Below are positions 12,932 to 26,288 of a stretch of 64,000 bases of DNA, piece after piece. How positions within the stretch are numbered: position 1 is the stretch's first letter; every line of letters begins with the position of its first letter. The position numbers were made by a program, and so were the translations under genes. Location of the stretch: positions 271,378 through 335,377 of the forward strand of contig BDSI01000119.1 of the NCBI GenBank assembly GCA_003117195.1, read 5' to 3'. This DNA comes from Eudorina sp. 2006-703-Eu-15 (taxonomy: Eukaryota > Chlorophyta > Chlorophyceae > Chlamydomonadales > Volvocaceae). The notes below the pieces were generated by a model that was not told where the DNA came from, ran no database searches, and was given only the letters and a program-made list of their open reading frames with translations.

Positions 12932-14280
12932 GCGTGGGACGGCGCGGGGGGTTCCTCAGCGGCATGCCGGGTCCCGTAGGACAGGCTGCCTGAAAGGGGT
13001 TTCTTGCCTTCCCCATCCGGCATCCCCATCCGGCAGCCCCATTCGAAAGTCAGGAGATGAAGGGACGGTTGTGCCGAAGGGTGAGGGGCGAGGGGCAAGG
13101 TACGGCAGCAGATGCGGTGTACTTGGTGGACACCGCATTCTGAACAGCCATGTGGGGGGTCCGTAAGCTGACAGTGGAAGCCACACAGTGATGAGTGCAT
13201 ATTCTGAGGACGCGGTTTCGGAGCGGACGCATCCCTAGTGCTGTCAGGTTATACGACATGAGTGTCCAGGCCGGACGCAGGCCGCTTTTTGACTGGGGAG
13301 GGACATTAGGCCCATGTGCGGTTGTGGACATTCGGAGGCACATTGCCTTCGGCGATCGCTGCCGCTTTCGGTGGCGTCGTCTTTTCGTGTGCGGAAGACG
13401 GAGACAGAGCGCACGTGGTGAAGGAGGGTGAGCTGACGTGATCGGGGCCGTGCATGCGAACACGGCGCGCGTGCCTCGCTGTGATCCCGCGCCCATGGGT
13501 GCGCGCGCCGTCGTGTTTCTTCCTCCCTCTCTTTCCTCCCTGGCGCACTTTCACGCGAGCTCTTGGTAGCGGCGGGACGACCCCGCTGACCGGGATAGGC
13601 CGGGTGGGACATCGTTGCGTCGAGTGGTAATTCTTTGCGTCGTGTGGTGATGCTTTTTCGCGTTGTATGGCACACATATGTATGTGCATTTCAGTAAACA
13701 TTGTCGAGCGTGCTGGGGTTGGTGGCGTACGCCATTCGGTATTCCGGCGGGGTCGCCTCAAATCCGGAGTGTGACCGTCACGATCTTGCTGCCGCGTGCG
13801 GACAGTGAGTAGTATCTGCCAAGAATAAGGAAGTACTCTGTGTGCGGGCGGGTGCACTGTACGGGTGTGCTTGTGCCGTTGTGCGAGCGTTCCTTGTGAT
13901 ATGATCGTATCAGAGTCACTGCTGGAAAAACCGAATTGCGCAGCAGAGAATGGACCTGCGGTCCCGTCTGTTAGTCCAGAACCCGACCGATCGGCACGCA
14001 AGGGTATGTGATCTGGGGAAGCCCCGTGTGGGAGGACTGGCCGCCGAGCTGCCCTGAGGCACTACATGGTTGTGAGCGTAGCGGCATCCTCCGGTGCAGC
14101 CTATGTGTTGTAGTATGTGGGGCGTAGGAGGCCGCCGCTTCCTTTGTGTTTTGGTTTTGCATGGCGTTGGGGTTTGAGGTCCGAAGGTATATGAAGGCAA
14201 ACGGCTCAGACATTGCTCTCATTGTGAGATTGTTTCTGGGTTGATCCTTAATAATTATTTCTTAGGGCTTTCATCAAGTA
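12932..14280 (+). other. Probable 3'UTR of the pyruvate kinase gene
   Basis: No exon-like pattern or recognisable protein was found after the TGA at 12929-12931. The plus strand is G/T-rich, as expected for sense 3'UTR in this type of genome, up to the first TGTAA at 14281. I infer a 1.35-kb 3'UTR; another unrecognised gene is not excluded. Confidence 0.5.
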
Positions 14281-14285
14281 TGTAA
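14281..14285 (+). terminator. TGTAA poly(A) signal, probably of pyruvate kinase
   Basis: First TGTAA I found downstream of the pyruvate kinase stop codon. TGTAA is the established chlorophycean poly(A) signal. The local base composition also changes here. Confidence 0.5.
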
Positions 14286-14348
14286 TACAAATACTACAAA
14301 AGACGTTGCTGGCCTGTGGGCTGCAGCAAACGGGACCGTTCTCGTGCT

Positions 14349-14353
14349 TTACA
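14349..14353 (-). terminator. Opposing TGTAA poly(A) signal (TTACA on the plus strand)
   Basis: It sits only 64 bases from the plus-strand TGTAA at 14281, giving a tail-to-tail pair. It would end a minus-strand transcript coming from the right, either the RR-TZF gene or an unrecognised gene in between. Confidence 0.4.
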
Positions 14354-17300
14354 CAATAAAACGTAGATAATCATGGTATCGACCCATAGCCTGCAATGAA
14401 CTGTTGCGAGGTACATAACATACCAGAAGCGCGCAACGACACGCACACAGACAGGATCCAACGAAAAATAGTCGTCCGCCTTCGCGCGGCCAATGTAACC
14501 ATACAGGGGCTCGACAGTCGCGTGAATCTTCGTCGTGAGCACATAACGACCCTCTGACCCTTTCAGACCACCCCGAGTGGGCCACATCACCTTGCGAGGT
14601 TGGCTAGCTCTCTCATGCACCCGCCCGAGGCCCCGCTGAGGGCTGCTGAAATAGGGGTGGCTGGCAGGGGAAGAAACAACACAGTGCGACCGCCAGACCG
14701 AACAAGGTCGTATTTTGGGGTCGCACGGCGGCAGAGAGCCCCAACCCGCTGACAAGCGACAACAGCCTAACTGCCTGCCGTACACACACAATACTGGATG
14801 GATGGTTCAATGCAGGGCACGAAATCAATCTTTCGTACTGAGCCATTGTCTTATCACGCCGTGCTGCGCTGCTCCACAAACGGGCAAGCGCCAGAGGCGG
14901 AGACAGGCCAACACCCCCACCTGGCCCAGAAAGGACCTGCCAATAAAAAAGCACGCACCCGTTTCCCACTTCAGCAGGGAACATGGCAGCCAATGTACAA
15001 TAGCGCGGTCCTCGGGGCTGTCCGGTACAAGCACCAGCCCGTGCCGGGGTGCACGGCCGCCTCATCGCTGCAGGCCCCAGAGGTCCCATCCGACAACAAT
15101 GATCATCTCCTGTGCAGTGCAGGATCCGTCTGTCTGTTTACCGTTTGAAATCGTGCACAGATACGGTACGCTGTCCTGGCAAACTTGCAGTTCACATGGC
15201 GTCCTTGCCTTCTGCTTGGCATGCAGGCACACATTCATACACACATACATACATATCCTAAGGCCATCATGACATGAATACGACGCACAACGGATGGATG
15301 GCGGCCAAGAGAGCACACCGACCGAACGGCCTAACTGGAGCCGCCCCCAGACAGCCGCGTGCTGGCCCCCCCACCACCCTTATAATCTAACCACCACCAC
15401 GCTGCACAGTCGATCTGGGCCCGAGCCGGAGACACCCACAAAATGGAGGGCATCCCAGCGACAACCAGAATGGGGCCAGGCTTTCCTGCCCTGTGTGAGA
15501 GCAATCAGGTTGAAACGTCCTCAGGCGGCATCCTTCCGACGCAGCAATGGCCCCGTGCTCCCTGCGTGTGGCCAGACGGCCCGCCGCCTCACCCGCGCTC
15601 TGCGCCTCAACGCGCCCTCGCCGCCAAGTCCCCGGGGGGCCGCAGGTGGCAATGTGCCCCACCGCAGGCCGGAGGAGACCCGGGAGCAACTGCGCGCAGC
15701 AACGGCGGCGGAGGGGTCTCGCAGCGTCCCCGTCGGACCCGCCTCAGCCGAAACATCCCTCAGCTGCGCCGGCGGTCATCATCAACGGGACAGAGATGGG
15801 CGGCCGCAGCAGCCAACAACTGGGCGACAGCAGTAGTAGCGACGAAGCTGAGCTCTCATGTAACCAGTACAGACACCCATCACAATGCAGGCCTCCGGCG
15901 GCAGCTCTCCACCGACCCAACCGCCGTGGAGGGCACTGGAAATATGCCACATCCATAACGGCGCACCCAAACGCTCGGACGCACAAGGACATGCTAAAAA
16001 CACAAACGACAAACACAGAGAAACACAAACAGGCAATCAACCGCCTCGCACACCTTCAAATCGCAATACCAATCGGAAGCGAGTCCGGGGGAACAACCGA
16101 GCCTAGAGCCCCTGTACGCGTGTTCAGCTCGGGCCCATGGCCGAGTGTGGGGCTTGACGTTGCCCCAGAGCCGCGTCCGCAACATCGACGATTCGGATGT
16201 AAGTATGCGGCCACCGCTGCAGGGCGCCAGGGCATGATACCGAGAGCCACATATCGGCCCGATCCGTCCATCCACAAAATGATCGATCGAACGGATGATT
16301 GGCATTCGAAAACGGAAACCAGACAACGCACACGTGCGCGCGAATCGCCGCGCGCCTGCACAAATGGCGGCCTGGCGCGGGCGCGTCGCGGCGGCACGCC
16401 GCGCAGAGCAGCCGTCCCAGCACCAGCGGCTGCTACTGCAGCTTAACACGGGTAGTAGTACCGTACAATAAACATATTGATTTCCTCCTCTTCCCGGGCA
16501 CTCTAAAGCCAGCGCCGCATAAAAGACGATATCAAAGGATGAGAAACCATCAAACGTAGCGGTTGGTAAGAAAAGTGCATTTCACGGAAATTGCCAAATA
16601 GGGGGCCATGGATGCTGGGGCCCCTGCTGCCGGGCTCAAATACGGGCAGCACGGCAGCGGGGCCCGGCACCGGGGGCCGCGCGGGCCACAGCGCCCGCGA
16701 GCTGCCGAAGGCGACCGTGAGAAAACATTTGGGGCGAGTGAAGTCAACGCCATTGGCGGCTGCACACATGAAACGCCGTTGACGGAAGTGATTGCCCCAA
16801 ACAAACAAACGCGACCTCGCGCTCCCCTTGGCGCATGCACAGTACGGCAAAAAACAGCCTCGCACAAATGCGTACGGCATGAGACGGCCCAACAGGACGT
16901 GAGCGGCGACGAATACGAAGCTACTCCTCCGCGAGCCCAGACAACTGACCACGGTCTGGTGAAATGGATTAGGCCGAGCCATGCTACCCCAGGAAGGGGA
17001 CTCGCACACACACATGCATGCATCTGCCACAGGTACGGGCGCGCGGTGGGCACGACCTGGTGTACAGAGAGGCACCTCCGCCTACCGTCTCCTGCACAAC
17101 CTCTTCTCAAACTCCGCCGGCGGCACTCATGCCGTACGTAAATCAAAGTCGCGGGGCGCAGAAGCCATCCCTGGGGGCAACCACACAACCACAAAACGTT
17201 TGGCGTCTGCCGCTCGGCAAAGATATAATGCAGATTGACGAGGGAAAGAGGGGGAGACCTCTCATTCGACCTGGAGCGACTCCGCAGCCGCCGCGCGGCG

Positions 17301-20300
17301 GGGACGCCCTCGCCGGCGCCTCGCCTTCCCGAAGAATGCAACACAACCCTGAATGCGGAAAGACCCAGCCAAGAGCCTGGTCCGACCCACGGGTCAGTCG
17401 ATGCCCACCGCCGCACCTCGCCGCCACCACAGCTATCCACAAGAGCTTGGCGTTACGAAAAGCTACCTGCCTACCTGCCCACACCCAATCATGGAGTACA
17501 TTCATGCAACTAGCTGACGCATTGTTCGTGGCTCGCCCCTTGTCCAGCGCCGCCCTTCTAGCCCGGTGGCCCTAGCGATTCTCGACTGATGAGAACAGAC
17601 GCCGCATCCCACCAGAACCAACTCCATCCGACCGCGGGGCATGTCCCGCTTCATCGCACCACACCGCACCGCTCTACACCACATCAAATGAAGGACATCG
17701 CCCCGCGAAGTTTCAACACCTCCCCTAGGGGTAGGGGAGAGTCGAGGGGTCCCGAGAGGGCCGTGCCGATGTCGGTGGACGACGATCGTACGACGCGGAC
17801 GACCATGTAGGTACGACATGCAGACACACACGTACACACTCGCGCGCGTGCATAAGCAACCTAACATGCGGGAAACAGGCGACGCAACCAACCGGGGCGA
17901 GGGATGTTTCTTGAGGGCTGGAGCACGAGGGCTGGAGCACGAGGGTGGGGCGCCCTGGGGGCACGTGCACACCCAAACATAACCACCATCTGCCTCTGTA
18001 CAGCCATGTCACCTCGTCAGCACAGCAGCGCACGGTAAAGCGCCGCACAGCACGGTGGCGCGCAGCCCTTCCGCAATAATTGGAAGGTGAATTGAAGAAC
18101 TGAAACCGGGAGGGGCCTCTGCGGGGGAGGCTAACCAAGCGGGCACAACCTTGTGACATACACACACACAACTGGCAGGTTCTTTTCCTCAACACACACA
18201 CACCTTCCCCGGTCAGCTCCCCGCCCGCACTCGCGCCGGCTCTCCGGGACAGCTGCGATCTCGCACCGCATCGCACCCCACCTCCCACGCCTCCCTCCAG
18301 AGCCAATAGCGCTCCGAATGGGACTGCGGGCCAGACCGCCGGGGCGGGGCGGGGCGGGGCGGGCCGCTGCAGAAGGAAGAGGGGCGCTCGGAGGCAGTCG
18401 CGGCCGCGGCGCACCTGGCACCATCACCGTCATCACCCGGACATCGGTAATACCATGATGATCTTGCCGGGAAAGAACGTCTCAACAACCCGCTTGGCTC
18501 AAACAGCCGATGCAACAAACAAAGCCACCAACCACCATCACCACCACCACGACTGCCGGCACCAACCCACCGGTATGTTCCGACTCCAAAGCTCCACATT
18601 CGGAATCTGCCAGCCCTGATCGCGGAGAACCGACACGTGCAAGTACAGACATACACACACACGCGGTGTACCCACACACAGCGGTATACTTGCAAGAGGG
18701 GCGCATATGCGGGCAACCGCCTGAAGACGAGTAGAGTCGGCCCCTGTGCTAGTGGTAGCGCCGATCCCCACTGCCTCGAATTTGGTCATTTGCTGCACGG
18801 CCACCCCCCAACAAACACCCGCCTTCGGCCGTCACCGCACCCACCCTGGCGACCCCCCTCCCTGGCGACCCCCCTCCCGCGCCGCCCTCCGCCTGCACGC
18901 CCGCGTTTCATGTCTCCGGCAGGCCACACGCCGCCGCATGGGCGTACGTGCAGCCGTGTCCGCTCTGCCCCTCCGCCCTCGTGCCTCCTACCCACCGGCC
19001 CACCAGAATGGGGAATGGCATGCACCGCCGGCCCATCCACCCCTCACAACCGCCTCTCAACCTCTGCCGCCGTCCCTTTACTCCCACCCGCAGCCGCACC
19101 ACCCACCAACCTTATACCCTACCTCGGCCCCCAACAGATCATTCACACACAGCAGGGGCCACACAGGGCAGTCCCCCCCCCAGACAGCCCTCGATCCAAA
19201 CACCCGCGGACACCCCACGTCGCAGCGGACTGAACGGAAGTCGATTTTGCGCTGACCTGGGCTGTGCTGTGGCTGTGATGTGACGGCGTGCATGCCTGGG
19301 TTCCTCCCGAGACAGCATACGGGCCGCTCGCTAGCCTCCATGGCCCCCTCCATCTCGCCCGGATGCCCGCGCGCCGATGCGGCCCACCGCGCACATCCGC
19401 AGCCGCCCCTCCCTAGGTTGCCCCTCCTTCCAACAGGGGTGGCCGTTCAATATGTGTGGCCAAGCGCTCGCGGCCGCATAGGGCCCCAGTGTCAGAACGG
19501 CTGCGGAGCAGACTGGCAGCCCCCATTCGCACTCGGGCAAGGGGCAACCGACGAAACCCCCGATACCCCGAAATAACAAAACATGACGATCCGGGCGGGT
19601 GCGTGTGTACTGCTGCTCTGAGTGCGTGCGTACTGTTATTGCCTTGTCTGTCTGACCGTCAGGTGGCGCGACCGCAACCTCACCAGCCCAGAGGCAGCCG
19701 GTCCCTCTCTCGCCGCCACCCGCACCCGCACCCGCCGTTGAAAAGCCCTAATCGCCGGGTACTTGCGATAATGGAAATAGCAGCGTGCGCGTCGCCTTTC
19801 CCCCTTCACTCGGGGTTCCGCTTCATCGCCCCCTCACAATCCTTCCCCCCTTTAGAGCCGCGCCCCCTGCGCCTTCTCCCCCACCTCGGACTCCTCGTCG
19901 CCTTTCAGCCGCCACGCAGTTTTTGAGACGCCTGGCTTCGGAGCCAGGAGTCAACAAAGAATCCTAGTCTGACAACATCGCAGGGGACCAGGGTTGCGCC
20001 CCTTTCTCTCTCCCTCCCTGGTCGGGGCTCCTCGTGCTCCTCCACGAACGTTTCCCTTGAATGTAGTACACCCGTACACCCGCGCCCCGCGCGACCGTCC
20101 GTCCGTCCTTCCCTCCGTATACACGTCGTCCTCCTGCTGGTTGCTGCTGCGGTTGCTGCTGCTGCTGCGCACCCCACCGCACAACACCCGAGCTTCGGCA
20201 GCCCTATCCCTCCCGTCCCCTATCCCCCCTGCCCCCGAGGTGAACGCGGGGGAAGGGGGCACAAGCCCGTAGAGGCCGCCGACCGCGTCGCGGGGCCGGA

Positions 20301-20762
20301 TGTCACCACCACCGGGGCCCATCTGAAGACCATAACAAAGCGAAACCTACGCCAACAATACACATCAACCTCGACGGCTACCAATAACCAACCTCGAGTC
20401 CTCCGCCTCAATCCGACCGCCTCGGCACCTCGGCACGCGGCCCTCCCACCAGGGCCCCGTTGCCCGCCCCTCGGGCCCTCGCACAACCAGCTCAACCAGT
20501 CGCCTAGGTCCCTCCCCGCCGTCAGTGCCGTCAGTGCGTGGGTGTTGCCTCCTCCCTGAATCAGATGCTCTGCTCCACATCCCACAGGCAGCCCGGGAAG
20601 ACCGCGCCGAGAAGTCCTGAAGCACTTCCTCATCGCGCTGCCCCCCCAGTAGCCGCTGCACACCACCTCCCCTATCCCGTCGTGGCGCCCTCCCCATCTG
20701 GACGTACACACCCATCATACAGTACACACACAGCGGTGAGCTCCAGGAGGGCCCTCCGCCGT
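14354..20762 (-). other. Gene-poor 6.4-kb stretch; possible very long 3'UTR of the RR-TZF gene
   Basis: I recognise no protein on either strand. The plus strand is persistently C/A-rich with many CA, CCA and ACAC runs, so the minus strand is G/T-rich, the bias seen in sense 3'UTRs elsewhere in this window. I saw no TTACA between the RR-TZF stop (20763) and 14349. This favours continuous minus-strand transcription, but an undetected minus-strand gene or non-coding RNA is equally possible. Long open frames here (15547-16446 plus, 16550-17440 minus) have no family features. Confidence 0.4.
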
Positions 20763-23700
20763 TCAGACTTCCGTCTGCGTGCCGCTCATCGCGACCATCA
20801 AATGGTGCTGAGCCGTGTCGTACATGCTGCCGCCGGGGCCGGGGCCGTACATGCCAGTGTGCATCAGCGCGTGGTGTGGGCTCGTCGCCGAGATGTACGG
20901 CAAGTTACCCATGTGACCGATGCCGGCGGCGGCGGCGGCCCCGCTGGCCATGCTGATGCCGCCGATGCCGATGCCGATGCCGCCCAGGTGCTGTTGCTGC
21001 TGCTGCCGCTGCTGCTGCTGCTGCACCTGGTGCTGCTGATGGATGTTGAGCGCCGCGATGTGGGCGGCCAGCAGAGAGGAATCCGCCGGGCTGCCCTGGG
21101 CACCCCCCAGGTGTCCGGCTGCGGCGGCCGCGGCGGCGGCGGCGGCATGCATCTGCATCTGCTGCATAGGGCCCATTCCGAACGACGAGGCGGCCGTCGT
21201 GGCGCCGAACGGCACCGACAGAGAGGTGGGCGAGTTGGCGCCGCCGTTGGCAGCGGCGGCGGCGGCTGCGGCCGCGGCAGCGGCGGTGTGGAGTCGCTGC
21301 TGGCCGTTGGTGTGGCCGTTGAAGCCGGCAGCGCCGCAGCCATTGCCGCGGCCGCCTCCGGCACCGACCCCCTGCAGCACCGCCGCGCCGTTGCCCGACG
21401 CCGCAACGGCCGCGACCGCCGCTTGGTTCCGGAGCGCTGCGGCCGCGGCGTTGCCGTCCTGGCTGTACGCCCCGAGGTGGCCGCCACCGACCCCCAAAGC
21501 GCCCACCTGCACCCCGGGGGGGGGATTGACAAAGGGGGCAGGCAGGCAACCAAATCTCCAATGAACTGGACTTCCAATCCAACCACGCGCATACCCATTA
21601 CCTACGCACACAGACGCCAACACCGGGCTTGCTTTCCGCTTTTCACCCCCACACCGGACTTCACCACCACACCGGTTTCACTTTACACCCCCACCACACC
21701 GACATTGAAATACACACACACGCACACACACACACACCTTGACGGCCCTCCCCTCGCCCAGGCGTATCCCCACACCCGGAACCCGCACCTGCTGCTGTTG
21801 CTGCAGCAGTTGCTGTTGGGTCTGCAGCTGCTGTTGCTGGCTCTGCAGCGCAATCTTCTGCAGGTTGAGCATGGGGTTGTCCTTGGGATTGAGGCCGTGA
21901 CGCCGCGCGAAGGCGTTGGACATGCGGGGGGCGGTAAAGCCCAGCACGCTGGCGGCCGCGTTCGGCTGGGTCAGGTTCTGGTTGCCCTTGCCGCCCGAGC
22001 CGGGAGCCGAGGCAGCGCTGTTGGCGCCCGGGTGGCCGCCCTTGACTGCAACTGGGAGCAGGTCGGAACCCGGGGGCAAGGGGGGGGTCAGTGTCTTCTG
22101 AGTTGTTGGCGTCAGCGAGGGGGGCCGCAGCGGCCGCCCTTGCTGCAACATTGGAAATACAAGCCCGGGAGTCCGGGTGGGGGCAGATCCTGTGGAGAAA
22201 GACCGCACTCGCCACCCGGCCGATCAGAAGAAATCCTTCAATAATAATAAAAAGCCCCAAATCGCACCTTTCCCCCCACCCTAGCCTGCGCTCACCATCC
22301 TTGCCGTTGGCCACTGTCTGCTGCACACCGCTGCCGTCCTTGGAGCCGACGGAGCACGAGGGCGACGGCGAGCCGTTGATCCCACTGCTGCTCGAGCTGC
22401 TGCTGCTGCTGCCGCCGGCAAAGCCCAGGCCGTTACCGTTACCGTTAGCGTGGCCGCTGCAGATGCCGGCCGCCAGCCCCACCACTCCGTTGGGTATCGA
22501 CAGACTGGTCACCCCGCTGCCCCCCAGGAGCGCCAGCCCCGACAGCATGCCGCTGCCGCTGCCGTTCAGGTGGCCGTTGGGTCCCCCCCGGGGGGAGCCA
22601 CTCGCGGGACCCAGCCCCGAACACGTGCCGTCGGAGGAGGTGCTCATCGGCTGCGGGTGGTGGTGAGGAGGTGGGCCGGGGCCGTGTCACGGTACCCGGG
22701 TGTGTGCGGGAGAAGGGTTAGGGTAACAGGACATTGGTAAAGGCGTATTCAAGACTGCGCTGCGCGGGGTGGAGTGGAGTGGGGCCCCAAGTGGGCTGCT
22801 GACGCGATGGGTAATGGATGGCAATGAGGCGCACGACGGTCAAGCGCCTGGGGGATAAACGACTTGAAAAGGAGTCGGTGGTGCACCCGACCCCCAATGT
22901 CCAGAGGTCCCCAGCCCCCGCACTACCACTACCGCTCACCGGAATGCCCGACGACGCCGTGGACAGCAGCGTCCGCTCCGTCGCCCCCACCGACGAGGCC
23001 GCCGCCGCCGCCGCCACGGGTGAGCCACCCGCCGCCCCGGGCGGCTGGAACCCGCTGCCGCCGCCGCCGCCACCACCTCCTCCCCGTCCTCCTCCTCCGC
23101 CGCCGCCGCCACCACCGCCGCCGCTCGACGACAAGTCAGCAGCACCCAGCGACGTCACCATCGCAATTGAGGAGTTCACAGCACTGCTGAGCCGCGAACC
23201 TGCGGGCGAGATTGCTGATGTGGCCGACGTGGAACCGTTGGTGTTGTTGTTGGTGGTGGTGTTGTTGGTGGTGGTGTTGGTGGCTCCGTTCTGGTTCTGG
23301 CCGGCGACCGGCGCGCGGGCGAGGTCTGCGGGGCTTGGCACCCAGGTGTAGGTTGGGGCGCGGAGCTCGGGCAGGCTGTGCGCGAAGAAGCAGACCGGGC
23401 GATGGCAGTTGGCCCCGTCCTTGCAGAGCTGGGTGCGGTAGCGGGAGGGATGCAGCCAGCACTCGAACACGCCGTGGGCGTAGGGGCAGATGTCGCCGCG
23501 GATGCAGAAGCCCTGTGGGCGGGTGGGTGGGTTGGTGGATGGGTAAGTGGGTAAGCGGGTCTCGGAGAGGGGAAGGGGGATGGGGAAGATCGGCAGACGA
23601 CTCGAGGGAGGGCACGTGGAGTGGTTTCTGTGTGGAGGCAAGAGAACTCGATGTAAAGCTGTTATGATGAATAGCAACACAAAGCCGATATTTACACAAA

Positions 23701-25951
23701 CAGGGAATCACCAGCAGGAAATTAAGTTCCAAAGGGACAGTGCGGACGAGGTGGTGGGCGCTCTCCGCACAGAGCCATCCGAACAGAGTCACTAAGTATA
23801 CTTGACAAACAAGTTGGGCCCTAGGAACGCCATCAGGACACAAGCATCCTCCACAACAGGAAGTGGATCAAACAGGTACATGACAACATCAAGTACGCGA
23901 CAATGTGCAGAGGAGCATCGACATAGCAAACGAAGGCCCAAACGGCAATGGACCTGACCGACCCAGATGCCGAGCCGTCCTCCAGACAGACCCATGGCAA
24001 CAGTATTACCAAATGATAACCGCCAACCGACTACTTTCGTATCACCGGTCCCCAAGGCGGAAACCGCTCACGAGGCGCGTCGCACCTGCTTGTAGTCCGG
24101 GCAGGCGAGGGCGCAGTACTTGAACTCGCGAGGGTCGCGGCGGCGGGCGTTCTCCGTGGGGTGCGCGAAGGGGCAGGCGCGCCAGTCATGGGCGTGGCGC
24201 TTGGAGCAGCGCAGAACCTGGGAGGAGCCGAAGACCGGTCGGGGGTTGGGGGTTTCGGGGGGGAGGACATTGGGTTGGGTTAGATAGAAGAGGACAGGGG
24301 TGGGAGCCGGGGCCGGGGGGCATTCAATGAACGGTGCGATAAGTGCCAACCCGATAAGCCGCACCTCCTCGGCATGCTCGCACATCTGGGTCTCGTCTCC
24401 CCCTGCCAGGCCTCCCCATCGCGCGATCCGGAAATAGGCTGCCACACACACAAATCAGACGCACCCCACACCGCACACCCGTGTGCTGGGCCCTGAGTGG
24501 GCATGCACCTCGCGATCCATCCATCCATCCACCGCGGCGTCTACCGGCCGGGACGGGCTCACCCCCAACACCACCACAACCTGCCCTGATGGCACCCTGA
24601 AATTCCGCAATGCGTATTTGTATTTGTCGAGTGGAGGGCGTGAGAGAGCGCCTTCGCGCGGGACCTGATCTGTCAGCGAAGCAACAGGGCCTGCACCAAC
24701 GCACGCAACTTTCCCCTGGCCGAAGCTTGTTACCGTCCCTCCTACTCCATACGAGCAATCGCTGTTCGGCCGCCCATTCACACCAACTCTTCCCTCCTCC
24801 CTCTGACCTTGAAGTTGAACATGCGGAAGTCGTCCGTCGAGTACTCGGGGCGGGTAAGATCCGTCGTACTGTACGACGAACCTTCCGAATCCCCCAGGTC
24901 CTAGGAGGGACAGCGCGCGGTATAAAAAGGCGCGATATGAGGTCCTCGTGTATTCAGAGCACGGCTTGTTTGCAATGCTTGGATGGCAGTCCGCAAAAGA
25001 GCAGGCATGCAAAGTGCCGCGAAGCAAATCGCCAGTTAGCGGAAGAGCCATGGCGCGGGGAACACCCACCCATGCCGTGACCATTCCCGGCTGTACTTGT
25101 CATATACCTGACAGACATACCTGCCGGTTTGCTCCACCGTTAAAACTTTGCGTCTCTGTTGTGGAGCTGCTCCGGGTGCTCGACGACGGCCGCGAGTCAG
25201 CGTCCCGCATCATAGCCAGCGCGGTGGCAGCTTGCGATGACTCGCCAGCAACCGCCATCTGCAATTGTGTGCACACAATTAGTTGAATTAGACATAGATT
25301 ACAAAGTACATGCACTTTCGTAATGGGAACGCGAACCGGTGGCACGCATGCCGTAACGAACGCCAGTAGTGGCAAACCAGATACACTCAGCACATCAAAT
25401 CCTAAGCAAAATGCTCTCCCAGTCGGGCACTGTTGCAGTAGCATCGCTTCGAGTCTTCATAAAACATACGAAGGCCTGCATTTTGCACATCGGCAGAGGG
25501 CTGCCGGTGACCTATCCAGCGGATTGCTTCAAAAACTTACATCATATGCGGTCAACCCATCAGGGCTCTTGCGGCTTGGCTCAGCGCCACGCGCCAGCAG
25601 GTACGCAAGGACTCGCAGCGACCCCGCGTGGGCTGCTATCATGAGCAACGTGCGCTGTTTGACCGTGACAGAAGTCTTAGCAGCAGCTCCATTTACATCA
25701 GAGGCGTCTGGGACTGTTTCGACGCCTGAACCCGTCCCGCCCTTGACGTCGGAGGCCCAGTGAAGAATAAGGAAGAGCTGGTTGAGCTTGCCTGTATCTG
25801 CCTCAACGGCAGCCTCCACCGTTGACAACTTATCCGAAACAACATCCTGAAACAGGACCGTGCTTTCGTGGAGCAAGGGCTGAGCAGGACGTCCATGGGC
25901 CGGAACAAGGTAATGGCCTATAACCTCGGTTTCTTCATTTGGCCGTGCCAT
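20763..25951 (-). CDS. Ankyrin and arginine-rich tandem CCCH zinc-finger protein (RR-TZF family)
   Basis: Plant RR-TZF proteins bind mRNA (often AU-rich elements) and act in mRNA turnover, stress granules and P-bodies. The N-terminal exon (25951-25541) has an ankyrin-like segment ([24 protein letters not shown]). A short exon ends DDFRMFNFK at 24808. Exon 24217-24086 carries the C-X5-H-X4-C-X3-H finger and the [11 protein letters not shown] arginine-rich motif. Exon 23512-22940 completes C-X7-C-X5-C-X3-H (ending CPYAH), then [18 protein letters not shown] and a C-X5-C-X4-C-X3-H finger. Exons 22650-22296, 22189-21789 and 21506-20763 encode Gly, Ser, Asn, Gln and Ala runs plus a conserved-looking [18 protein letters not shown] block. 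Phases match from 24217 to the stop. The start codon and the exons between 25541 and 24850 are uncertain; an in-frame ATG lies at 26029. Confidence 0.88.
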
Positions 25952-26288
25952 GGGTGTATCTTGAGAACATTGTTTACCATCAAAGATGTGCGGGTTGCAT
26001 GTAGAACGGTAGAAGGCTGGACGACCCAAATCTTGGGCGAATCACACATGGTAGTACAAACCCCGAATCGCCGTACACGGAACTTGAGCTGGCTCCGAAC
26101 AGTTCCTGACCTGAAACATTCAATGAAGTTGTAAATTAATACAGCTTTAATGTCACCCACACTGGCGTACGCCCTATGGCGCAATGTGCTGAGCTGGCAA
26201 GCCACTTGCAAAATGCAAGGTAAACAACCGCAGTGACCACAAGAAACAGGATACAAAATATCAAACGCTAAATGAGTTTAATTGTGTC

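Noticed and set aside
15547..16446. Plus-strand open frame of 299 codons in the gene-poor region
   Set aside because: Composition is typical of random GC-rich sequence (Arg, Pro, Ala, Thr), there is no recognisable domain, and local strand bias suggests minus-strand transcription.
16550..17440. Minus-strand open frame of 296 codons
   Set aside because: No domain, splice context or plausible composition. It could only be reconsidered if RNA data show translation of the 14.3-20.7 kb transcript.
18735..18790. tRNA-like A-box (GTGCTAGTGGTAGCGC)
   Set aside because: No matching B-box GGTTCGANTCC at the right distance and no cloverleaf pairing found.
19931..19948. Perfect 7-bp stem with TCGG loop (CCTGGCTTCGGAGCCAGG)
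   Set aside because: It does not match the histone mRNA stem-loop and is not next to any gene end; short perfect hairpins are expected in GC-rich DNA.
20538..22244. Plus-strand open frame of 568 codons, the longest in the window
   Set aside because: It is antisense to the RR-TZF exons. Its Leu/Val/Ala/Gly-rich translation is the complement of the Gln, Ala and Gly runs of the real gene, and it has no family features.
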